A stretch of 7,069 nt of DNA, from NCBI GenBank assembly GCA_017883605.1, contig JADGNH010000103.1, positions 1-7,069 of the forward strand. The letters are read 5' to 3'. Each line of letters starts with the position of its first letter. Position 1 is the stretch's first letter. Shown in pieces: positions 1 through 5,981 of this stretch. Both the position numbers and the translations under genes were made by a program. Source of the DNA: Methanobacteriaceae archaeon (GTDB taxonomy: Archaea > Methanobacteriota > Methanobacteria > Methanobacteriales > Methanobacteriaceae). The notes under the pieces are model-generated. The model had not been told where the DNA came from and made no database searches. It saw nothing but the letters and a program-made list of their open reading frames with translations.

Positions 1-731
1 TGCCTTTTCAGGTTAAAAAAGCTCACCTTAGGGCAGCCATCCATGGGGCCCGTTCTTTGGGGATTAAGGGGTTGAACGTTACCATCCCCCATAAAACAGA
101 GGTCTTGAATTACTTAGACGTTCTTGATGGTGCTACAGAGCTTATAGGGGCGGTTAATACCATAAAATTTGATGAAAATGGGACCAAAGGATACAATACC
201 GATGGCTTGGGGGCAGTTAAAGCTATTGAAGAAGTAACCACAGTTAAAGATAAAAAAATTGTAATAATAGGTGCGGGAGGGGCTTCAAGGGCCATTTCAT
301 TCCAGATTATTTTAAACGGCGCAGGTAGGGTGGTTATTGCTAACAGAACCTCTGAGAAAGCTCTTCTACTCAAGGCAGATCTCCGGGAAAAGCTGGATGC
401 AGATGTGGGGTGTATCGGTCTGGATGGTCTTAAAGAAGAGATTCAGGATGCTGATATACTCATAAACACCACCCCCATTGGTATGTACCCTAATATCGAC
501 CAAAAACCACTGGTTACCTCAGAGATGATTCCCGAAAGACTGGTGGTAAATGATATCATCTACAACCCCCAGGAAACTGGTCTCCTAAGAGAAGCTGGAA
601 ATGCCGGTGCAAAAACGGTTTCAGGGGTTAAAATGCTCATTTATCAGGGTATCGAATCCTTTAAAATATGGACGGGAGTCGTCCCTCCTGTGCAAGTGTT
701 TGAAAAGGCTTTGATGGATAATTTAAGGTAA
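1..731 (+). CDS. aroE: Shikimate dehydrogenase (NADP+), 5' end outside window
   Basis: Reduces 3-dehydroshikimate to shikimate with NADPH, the fourth step of the shikimate pathway to aromatic amino acids; cytosolic. The frame is open from base 3 to the stop at 729-731, giving 242 visible residues; the family is usually about 270-290, so roughly 40 N-terminal residues are missing. A TTG at 57 could be mistaken for a start, but homologous sequence (PFQVKKAHLRAA...) continues upstream of it. Visible motifs: NVTIPHK with the catalytic Lys at 93-95; GAVNTI; GYNTDG with the catalytic Asp at 201-203; the dinucleotide-binding loop GAGGASRA (270-293); ANRT, the NADP-selecting Asn-Arg-Thr; INTTPIGMYP; NDIIYNPQET; and the C-terminal MLIYQGIESFKIWTG. 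It lies 60 bp before the TatD-type gene on the same strand, with no T tract between them, so co-transcription is possible. Identification is very secure. Confidence 0.97.
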   Translation, partial: PFQVKKAHLRAAIHGARSLGIKGLNVTIPHKTEVLNYLDVLDGATELIGAVNTIKFDENGTKGYNTDGLGAVKAIEEVTTVKDKKIVIIGAGGASRAISFQIILNGAGRVVIANRTSEKALLLKADLREKLDADVGCIGLDGLKEEIQDADILINTTPIGMYPNIDQKPLVTSEMIPERLVVNDIIYNPQETGLLREAGNAGAKTVSGVKMLIYQGIESFKIWTGVVPPVQVFEKALMDNLR

Positions 732-780
732 TAATTATTTTTAGTAGGATGTTTAAGAGTTTCTAATTGAAATGGTTTAA

Positions 781-785
781 GAGGT
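781..785 (+). promoter_or_regulatory. Ribosome-binding site of the TatD-family gene
   Basis: GAGGT lies 6 bases before the ATG at 792 and matches the 3' end of archaeal 16S rRNA. It fixes the start of the hydrolase gene. Confidence 0.75.
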
Positions 786-791
786 ATAATA

Positions 792-1640
<849 letters not shown>

Positions 1641-1716
1641 TCTTCTTCGATTCTGTTATATTAAAAATGTTAAAAAAGAAGTTGATCAGCTACCTTTCTA
1701 GATGAATTTATAATGA

Positions 1717-1724
1717 TTTTTTTT
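1717..1724 (+). terminator. Oligo-T terminator after the TatD-family gene
   Basis: Eight consecutive T about 75 bp after the stop at 1640, in AT-rich DNA. Euryarchaeal RNA polymerase commonly stops at such tracts. A9 follows at 1731-1739, so T8-CTATCT-A9 can also fold as a weak T:A hairpin and presents a T9 tract to transcription from the other strand. Mechanism inferred. Confidence 0.55.
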
Positions 1725-1840
1725 CTATCTAAAAAAAAAGTTTAAATAATATTAAATTATTAAATTATATCACAGACTGATATGTTAAAAAACAGGAATA
1801 GGTTACATAACAGCCAGAATCTGTTTAGAACACGATGAAC

Positions 1841-1851
1841 TATTTATTAAA
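1841..1851 (+). promoter_or_regulatory. Possible TATA element for the toxin-antitoxin pair
   Basis: TATTTATTAAA resembles an archaeal TATA box and lies about 30 bp before the antitoxin ATG at 1882. A start point 25 bp downstream would give a leader too short to include the GGAAGGAG ribosome site at 1864-1871, so the real box may instead be the AT-rich stretch around 1741-1770 (for example AAATTATAT, 1762-1770). The 241-bp spacer 1641-1881 holds no other gene that I can support. Confidence 0.25.
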
Positions 1852-1881
1852 TCGTACTGAGCTGGAAGGAGACAGGCAAAG

Positions 1882-2046
1882 ATGCATAAAATGGCGGAAA
1901 TAGACAAGAAAAAATATAAAAAATTCAAAAAAGTTGAATTTGAGGATGAGCCTAAAATCACTCCTGAATTAGTTGAGGAGATGAAAAAAATAGAGAAAGA
2001 GCCCATCATATACGTGAAAAATCTTAAAAAACATTTTGAAGATTAA
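1882..2046 (+). CDS. RelB-type antitoxin, small
   Basis: A 54-residue, highly charged protein beginning MHKMAEIDKKKYKKF and ending IIYVKNLKKHFED. It is rich in Lys and Glu, with a helix-prone middle (PELVEEMKKIEKE) and a short C-terminal tail, the layout of small antitoxins that wrap around a RelE toxin. No recognised DNA-binding domain is obvious at this length. The ATG at 1882 is preceded by GGAAGGAG at 1864-1871; a second in-frame ATG at 1891 is possible, but no ribosome site sits closer to it. An in-frame stop at 1858-1860 rules out a longer protein. The stop is one base before the ATG of the relE-like frame, so the two are almost certainly translationally coupled. The antitoxin call rests mainly on that partner; the sequence alone is too short to be sure. 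Confidence 0.7.
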   Translation: MHKMAEIDKKKYKKFKKVEFEDEPKITPELVEEMKKIEKEPIIYVKNLKKHFED

Positions 2047-2047
2047 C

Positions 2048-2307
2048 ATGTACCATGTAGGGTTCAGGAGATCAGCACACAAAGCACTTCTTAAACTCAA
2101 AAAAAAGAATCCTGATGATTTTGAAGCTGTTCTCAAGAAGATTGAGGAAATACAATCAATCCGCACCGTTATAAAAATCTTTCAAAACCATTACAACATT
2201 TAAAACGTGTTCATAAAGCTAAAAGCTTTGTAATTCTTTTTTCAATAGATGAAGAAAAAAAGACCATCATAATTGAGAAATATTCTCATCATGATGATAG
2301 TTATTAA
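2048..2307 (+). pseudogene. RelE/ParE-family toxin, frameshifted
   Basis: RelE-family toxins cleave mRNA on the ribosome, usually about 85-95 residues. The frame starts at ATG 2048 (MYHVGFRRSAHKALLKLKKK, then a helix NPDDFEAVLKKIEEIQS) and, read straight through, stops at 2201-2203 after 51 residues. The expected second half is instead in the -1 frame: NPHRYKNLSKPL, LKRVHKAKSFVILFSID, and the C-terminal YSHHDDSY, ending at TAA 2305-2307. Restoring one base near 2157-2158 joins the halves as EIQS-NPHRYKNL and gives 86 residues, exactly family length. The -1 frame has a stop at 2143-2145, so the shift must lie between about 2146 and 2163. No X XXY YYZ slippery heptamer is present there. A fresh one-base deletion or a sequencing error is therefore more likely than programmed frameshifting. 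The antitoxin upstream is intact. Confidence 0.82.
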
Positions 2308-2352
2308 AAAGAATAATTTTAATTTGAAGAACTCATAGTAAGAATTGATGTC

Positions 2353-2359
2353 TTTTTTT
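2353..2359 (+). terminator. Oligo-T terminator after the toxin-antitoxin pair
   Basis: Seven T, 46 bp after the stop of the relE-like frame and before the convergent membrane-protein gene. Its position fits the end of the + strand transcript. On the opposite strand only a five-base tract (A5 at 2306-2310 on +) is available to end the membrane-protein gene. Confidence 0.45.
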
Positions 2360-2421
2360 AATCAAATACACCGAATTTGACACTCCCCCAACTTTACCAA
2401 CACCACAATGAGCATAAATCA

Positions 2422-3000
2422 CTAATGACTGCCTCCGATGAGGAAGCTCACCACACTTATCAGAATCCCGATGAGCACAATTTCGACACTGGTTCTTAAA
2501 AGGCTTTCCCGGGACACTTTTCCCAGATAAATACCCAGTATTATCAGGGCAGTGAAGCACAGGATTACCGTGGTGATGGTGGCTGTTAGTCGGTCTGCTA
2601 TAAGTAGAAAGGGCATAACCGGTACAAATGAGCCGATGAAACTGGAGAATCCGTGGGTGAACATGCTCATGTAAATCCTTCTTTTGGCCTGCTGGTGGAT
2701 CAGGGTGTCGTCCAGCTTTCCCTCATCCAGCATCATTTTCTCTTCCAGCTCCCGGATGTTTCGCACCTCTTCAGACCTCTCCCCAATAAAAGATCCGAAG
2801 GAGTTGGATAGTGCCAGGGCTATGCCACCGCTTAAGCCGGTGAGGCCGATGATGTAGTTGGGAATTTCCAATCCCCCTGCACTGGCCACCCCACTGGCAG
2901 CTAAGGTTACCCCCATCACCGCCAGGATGCCGTCCAGAGTACCTAAAGCAACGTAACGGCTCATGTTAAGGTATTCGGTGATGAATCCGCGGATGTTCAT
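2422..3000 (-). CDS. VIT1/CCC1-family membrane protein, probable metal transporter
   Basis: A 192-residue integral membrane protein resembling the VIT1/CCC1 family, whose eukaryotic members move Fe2+ or Mn2+ in exchange for protons. Five hydrophobic segments are visible at about residues 17-40, 48-73, 113-135, 139-160 and 170-188, matching the five-helix VIT fold. The first carries GTLDGILAVMGVTLAAS, equivalent to the family's conserved DGI segment; the second ends SNSFGSFIGERSEE, where VIT proteins have a small-residue/Met/Ser stretch. Between helices 2 and 3 is a charged segment of only about 40 residues (RELEEKMMLDEGKLDD), shorter than the roughly 90-residue metal-binding hairpin of plant VIT1 but still Glu/Asp-rich. 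Family assignment is good; the transported ion is inference. The ATG is supported by TAGGAGA at 3017-3011, 10 bases upstream. It ends convergently with the toxin-antitoxin pair. Confidence 0.8.
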   Translation of the reverse strand: MNIRGFITEYLNMSRYVALGTLDGILAVMGVTLAASGVASAGGLEIPNYIIGLTGLSGGIALALSNSFGSFIGERSEEVRNIRELEEKMMLDEGKLDDTLIHQQAKRRIYMSMFTHGFSSFIGSFVPVMPFLLIADRLTATITTVILCFTALIILGIYLGKVSRESLLRTSVEIVLIGILISVVSFLIGGSH

Positions 3001-3008
3001 TTTATTGT

Positions 3009-3040
3009 TTTCTCCTAATAATAAAATTAATTTCTCCTAA
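3009..3040 (-). repeat. Duplicated ribosome-binding-site sequence
   Basis: On the - strand, TTAGGAGAAA occurs twice, at 3018-3009 and 3040-3031, 22 bp apart. The nearer copy is the ribosome site of the VIT1-like gene. The farther copy has no start codon at suitable spacing, so it looks like a small local duplication of the leader. Confidence 0.6.
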
Positions 3041-3053
3041 GATAACCGAAATT

Positions 3054-3059
3054 AAAAAA
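3054..3059 (-). terminator. Weak oligo-T terminator after the 148-residue gene
   Basis: A6 on the + strand, so T6 on the - strand, about 30 bp after the stop at 3089. It is preceded by a GC-containing stretch with the palindrome GAGGCCTC (3063-3070). Short, so a weak call. Confidence 0.35.
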
Positions 3060-3088
3060 TATGAGGCCTCTGTAGCCCTGAATTATTA

Positions 3089-3535
3089 TTATAGCCCCAT
3101 AATATCCGAACAATTCTCAAAGATGTTGCTGGAAAATGTTATACTGTCGTTAATTTTCAAATAATCATCAGTGGCAACCATCTTGAAACCTGGAAGTAAG
3201 AAAATCCTGTTGATTTTCAATTTTTGCGGTCCTAAACTGGAAACTTCCAGCCAGACATCGCCGGTAAATTCGTTGATTATTCTAATGTCACTGCCCGCCG
3301 TCTGTTTCAGGTATCTTTCCTTAATTTTTACCAGTTCGCCATCGTGCAGTTCAGCCACTATTTCCCCTTGATCATCTATTAAGGTGCATTTAACCAAAAT
3401 CTTCCCATCTTTGCCTTCTTTAAACTTTATTAATTCTTGATTTTTGCCTTTATCTTTAAAACTGATTATACCATCACAGTTGAGTATGGCGTTGGATCCA
3501 AATACAACTTCGTAGTTAGTAGTTAGTTTTTTCAT
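3089..3535 (-). CDS. Hypothetical protein, beta-rich, 148 residues
   Basis: I do not recognise this protein. It has no signal peptide and no membrane segment. The predicted character is beta-strand with polar turns: an N-terminal strand pair (NYEVVFGSNAIL), a charged linker (FKDKGKNQELIKFKEGKDGK), then a repeated hairpin theme, LVKCTLIDDQGEIVAELHDG followed by DIRIINEFTGDVWLEVSS and KLKINRIFLL. That strand-turn-strand theme (D..G..vA.L, then I.N..G.V.L.V) recalls small beta-sandwich proteins of unknown function in bacteria and archaea, but this is an impression only. Cysteines at 20, 50 and 142 are scattered and form no metal motif. The ATG at 3535 has GTGAT at 3543-3539 with a 3-base gap, which pairs with the 3' end of archaeal 16S rRNA and supports the start. 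Codon use looks ordinary and it lies between hmgA and the VIT1-like gene on the same strand, so it is probably a real gene. Confidence 0.75.
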   Translation of the reverse strand: MKKLTTNYEVVFGSNAILNCDGIISFKDKGKNQELIKFKEGKDGKILVKCTLIDDQGEIVAELHDGELVKIKERYLKQTAGSDIRIINEFTGDVWLEVSSLGPQKLKINRIFLLPGFKMVATDDYLKINDSITFSSNIFENCSDIMGL

Positions 3536-3601
3536 TATATCACGGGATTCTTATTAGCATAAAAATTTTTTCCTACAAATAGAATAAATAAATTATTATT
3601 T

Positions 3602-4810
3602 TTAACCTCGTCCCAGCTCCTTATGAGCCCTGGCTAAATGTCCGGCTGCCAGCGCCCCCATCAAGGACAGCTCACCAGCCAGCACAGTTCCTGCCACTAT
3701 CTCTGCGAATTTGCCCACCTTCCCGGTTCCTGAAACACCCATGATCTCCAGGCATTCCCTGGCAGTCTCCAGTCGGGTGCCGCCGCCAATTGTGGCCAGG
3801 GGAACGTCGGGCAGGGTCACTGAGAAGTATAGGTCTCCATCTTCCATCTCAGCGGTGGTTATTCCCAGGCTCCCCTCCACGATGTGGGCTTCGTCCTGTC
3901 CGGTGGCCAGGAAAATGGCGCCGATCATGTTGGCGTAGTGGGCGTTGAAACCCATGCTTCCAGATATGGCGGATCCTATGAGGTTTTTGGCGGTGTTAAC
4001 TTCCACTATGGCCTCGGGAGTTGTTTTAAGCTTTTTCTCCACCATCTTCCGGGGGATTACAATTTCCGCCACCAGACTTTTACCCCGGCCTTCTATCAGG
4101 TTTAGGGTGGATGGTTTCTTGTCCACACACAGGTTACCGCTTAAAGCCACCACATGGGCCCCGGTTTTGTGAGTTAGAAGGTTTAGGGCTGCTTCGGTGG
4201 CTATGGTGACCATGTTCATTCCCATACTGTCCCCGGTGGTGAAAACAAAGCGGGGGTAGAGGTATCTTCCCACCACTATCACCGGGTCAATCTTCAAGAG
4301 TTTACCGTGCCTGGTGGTTACCTCCGCGGCCTTTTTAAGTTCCTTGAAGTGTTCTCCTATCCAATCCTTTATCTTTAAAGCTTTAACAACTGAGCTGGTC
4401 TTTATTACCGGTGCTCTGGTCATTTTGTCTCCAGATATTCTCACGGTGGCCCCACCAGCTTCAGATATCACTGAAAAACCCCGGCTAACCGATGCCACCA
4501 GCGCACCTTCTGAGGTGGCCAGGGGCACGTAAAAATCGCCATCTGCATGTTCTCCCCTAATTTTTAATGGTCCAGCCAATCCCACCGGTATCTGGACCGT
4601 TCCTATAGGGTTTTCAATGTTCCTTTTCAGGGCCTCTTCCAGGTCCAGTGAGTAGTTTGATAAATGCTCCAGATGAGTGTTTGAAATTTTCTCAGCAAAA
4701 CCACGCCTTATATCCACTGCTTCCCTAACATTATCGGTGAATTTCTCAATTTCATGGAGTTTAATTTCTCCTTTAAGGAGTTTTTCTATAATTTCATCTT
4801 TTCCTGTCAT
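3602..4810 (-). CDS. hmgA: 3-hydroxy-3-methylglutaryl-CoA reductase (NADPH), class I
   Basis: Reduces HMG-CoA to mevalonate with two NADPH, the committed step to isoprenoids and hence archaeal ether lipids. At 402 residues it is the compact archaeal form, catalytic domain only, without the sterol-sensing membrane region of eukaryotes. Motifs in order: ENPIGTVQIPVGLAGPL (66-82); ATSEGALVASVSRG with catalytic Glu101; the NADPH/substrate loop GDSMGMNM (193-200); NLCVDKKPSTLN with Asp230 and catalytic Lys231, then EGRGKSLVAE; GQDEAHIVEGS with catalytic Asp306; ATIGGGT; and the C-terminal GHLARAHKELGRG with catalytic His396. The position six after that His, a regulatory phosphoserine in animal enzymes, is Gly402 here, so that control is absent. 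The gene has its own AT-rich promoter region with direct repeats, and T8 tracts separate it from sucD upstream. Class I assignment is secure. Confidence 0.98.
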   Translation of the reverse strand: MTGKDEIIEKLLKGEIKLHEIEKFTDNVREAVDIRRGFAEKISNTHLEHLSNYSLDLEEALKRNIENPIGTVQIPVGLAGPLKIRGEHADGDFYVPLATSEGALVASVSRGFSVISEAGGATVRISGDKMTRAPVIKTSSVVKALKIKDWIGEHFKELKKAAEVTTRHGKLLKIDPVIVVGRYLYPRFVFTTGDSMGMNMVTIATEAALNLLTHKTGAHVVALSGNLCVDKKPSTLNLIEGRGKSLVAEIVIPRKMVEKKLKTTPEAIVEVNTAKNLIGSAISGSMGFNAHYANMIGAIFLATGQDEAHIVEGSLGITTAEMEDGDLYFSVTLPDVPLATIGGGTRLETARECLEIMGVSGTGKVGKFAEIVAGTVLAGELSLMGALAAGHLARAHKELGRG

Positions 4811-4857
4811 TTTAGCTCACTAAACAATGGTTTTTTAATAGAATAATAACATTTTTA

Positions 4858-4907
4858 TTTAATAAATACTAAATAATGGTTTTAAACACGTTTTTAATAA
4901 ATACTAA
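4858..4907 (-). repeat. Direct repeats in the hmgA promoter region, with TATA-like core
   Basis: A perfect 15-bp direct repeat TTTAATAAATACTAA occurs at 4858-4872 and 4893-4907 (35-bp period). A shorter TTTAATAAA follows at 4924-4932. Read on the - strand each copy is TTAGTATTTATTAAA, close to an archaeal TATA box. The copy at 4858-4872 would place a start point near 4835, about 25 bp before the hmgA ATG. The repeats may be duplicated promoters. Confidence 0.5.
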
Positions 4908-4926
4908 CAATGATTTTTATCTTTTT

Positions 4927-4945
4927 AATAAATTTTTAATTTATT
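4927..4945. repeat. AT-only inverted repeat upstream of hmgA
   Basis: AATAAATT-TTT-AATTTATT has perfect 8-bp arms with a 3-base spacer. In DNA this AT-rich such a palindrome may be chance. It lies 117-135 bp before the hmgA start. Confidence 0.3.
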
Positions 4946-4947
4946 GT

Positions 4948-4955
4948 AAAAAAAA
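4948..4955 (-). terminator. Second oligo-T terminator after sucD
   Basis: A8 on the + strand, so T8 on the - strand, about 55 bp past the sucD stop. It forms a backup to the nearer tract at 4975-4982. Together the two suggest that sucD and hmgA are separate transcription units. Confidence 0.5.
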
Positions 4956-4974
4956 TTGAATTTAAGTTACATCT

Positions 4975-4982
4975 AAAAAAAA
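4975..4982 (-). terminator. Oligo-T terminator after sucD
   Basis: A8 on the + strand (T8 on the - strand) begins 28 bp past the sucD stop at 5010. No strong hairpin precedes it, as is usual for archaeal oligo-T termination. Confidence 0.6.
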
Positions 4983-5009
4983 TGCTATAGGCCGCTTGCA
5001 AACCCGAGG

Positions 5010-5870
5010 TCACAACACGTCCCTGGCGATTTCTGCCACCTCAGAGGGTTTCCTTGCAACGTGTACCCCGGCTGCTTCCAGAGCTTTTATCTTACTTTCC
5101 GCCGTCCCGGTTTCACCTTCGATTATGGCACCGGCGTGGCCCATTCTCTTACCGGGGGGTGCGGTGACCCCAGCTATGTAGGCTATAACCGGCTTCTGGA
5201 TTTTTTGGGATATGAATTCAGCGGCCCTCTCCTCGGCGTTACCTCCAATCTCTCCGATCATCACCATGGCATCGGTGTCTTTATCATCTTCAAACATCTG
5301 CAGGACATCTGCAAAGTCCATCCCCACCACCGGGTCTCCACCAATACCCAGACAGGTGCTCTGGCCCATGCCGGCTGTGGTTATCTGGTGGGCTACCTCA
5401 TAGGTGAGGGTCCCGCTTCTGGATACTATTCCAATATTTCCCTCCTCAAAGATGTGGGTGGGCATAATACCCAGTTTCCCCACCCTCGGGGTTATTATTC
5501 CCGGGGTGTTGGGCCCGATTACAATGGTGCTGTTTCTTTTGGCGTATTCCACAATCTCCATGGAGTCGTGCACCGGTATGTGTTCGGTGATTATCACCGT
5601 AAGATCCAGCTGTGATATGGCTTCAAAGGCAGCGTCCTTGACAAAAGGTGCTGGAATAAAAATTATAGATGCGTTAATGTCCAACTCTTCCTTACCTTCT
5701 TCTATAGAGTTGTAAACGTTGATTTTCCCAAATTTCTGTCCTCCCTTCCCTGGGGAGGTCCCGGCCACTATTCTGGTATGGTAGTCCAGCATTTTCTGGG
5801 TGTGGAATGAACCCTGCTTACCGGTAATGCCCTGCACTATACATCTGGTGTTTTCATCTAAAATTATCAT
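5010..5870 (-). CDS. sucD: Succinate-CoA ligase, alpha subunit
   Basis: Alpha subunit of succinyl-CoA synthetase, which binds CoA and carries the phosphohistidine; it interconverts succinate + CoA + nucleoside triphosphate with succinyl-CoA. In methanogens this serves the incomplete reductive TCA branch from succinate to 2-oxoglutarate. At 286 residues it is normal length. The N-terminal CoA-binding domain shows QGITGKQGSFHT (13-24) and GTSPGKGGQ (37-45), followed by TEHIPVHD and GPNTPGIITP. The ligase domain shows SRSGTLTYEVAHQ (150-162), GIGGDPVVGMDF, GEIGGNAEERAA with the His-contacting Glu208, and PPGKRMGHAGAII with the phosphorylated His245. The beta subunit gene sucC is not in this window. 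The ATG has AAGGA at 5884-5880, nine bases upstream. The 111-bp spacer to the gene upstream has a tandem duplication and a palindrome but no T tract on this strand, so read-through from the 241-residue gene is possible. Confidence 0.97.
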   Translation of the reverse strand: MIILDENTRCIVQGITGKQGSFHTQKMLDYHTRIVAGTSPGKGGQKFGKINVYNSIEEGKEELDINASIIFIPAPFVKDAAFEAISQLDLTVIITEHIPVHDSMEIVEYAKRNSTIVIGPNTPGIITPRVGKLGIMPTHIFEEGNIGIVSRSGTLTYEVAHQITTAGMGQSTCLGIGGDPVVGMDFADVLQMFEDDKDTDAMVMIGEIGGNAEERAAEFISQKIQKPVIAYIAGVTAPPGKRMGHAGAIIEGETGTAESKIKALEAAGVHVARKPSEVAEIARDVL

Positions 5871-5908
5871 CTTAGCACGTCCTTAATTTGTTTATGGTTA
5901 AATTTTTA

Positions 5909-5971
5909 GCTTAATCATTATTTAATGATCCTGAAAGTGCTTAATCATTTATTTAGTAATTATCCTGAAGT
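5909..5971. repeat. Imperfect tandem duplication of about 30 bp upstream of sucD
   Basis: Copy 1 (5909-5938) and copy 2 (5939-5971) share GCTTAATCATT at the left, ATTTA in the middle and ATCCTGAA near the right, with a few substitutions and 3 extra bases in copy 2. They abut directly and fill most of the spacer before sucD. Confidence 0.7.
5914..5929. promoter_or_regulatory. 16-bp palindrome, candidate sucD operator
   Basis: ATCATTA-TT-TAATGAT has perfect 7-bp arms and a 2-base spacer, centred about 50 bp before the sucD ATG. On the - strand it includes ATTAAATAAT, a possible TATA box at the right distance for a start near 5895. A protein bound here would block the promoter. Copy 2 of the tandem duplication has lost the symmetry. 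Function is inferred. Confidence 0.4.
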
Positions 5972-5981
5972 CCGTATCATT

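Noticed and set aside
110..373. Open frame on the - strand within aroE
   Set aside because: It lies entirely inside a secure gene, with low-complexity translation and no motif.
57..731. TTG at 57 as the start of aroE
   Set aside because: Conserved N-terminal aroE sequence continues upstream in frame to the window edge, so the gene is simply cut by the window.
1782..1838. 18-residue ORF upstream of the antitoxin
   Set aside because: It has no ribosome site, no motif and chance length in AT-rich DNA.
1803..2166. Two overlapping - strand frames (68 and 65 residues) across the antitoxin and toxin
   Set aside because: Phe/Ser/Leu-rich translations are what Lys/Glu-rich genes give when read backwards. 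The + strand has coupled starts and family motifs.
2333..2560. 75-residue Cys/His-containing frame on the - strand overlapping the VIT1-like gene
   Set aside because: CRNCAHRDSDKCG looks zinc-finger-like, but it is out of frame with the membrane protein, extends over its 3' end and has no ribosome site.
4811..4990. CRISPR-like array before hmgA
   Set aside because: The repeats are short (15 bp), AT-only, two to three in number, and have no distinct spacers or cas genes.
5061..5615. 184-residue open frame on the + strand opposite sucD
   Set aside because: sucD is unambiguous on the other strand. The + frame has no ribosome site and no recognisable domain; long antisense frames are common opposite genes of this composition.
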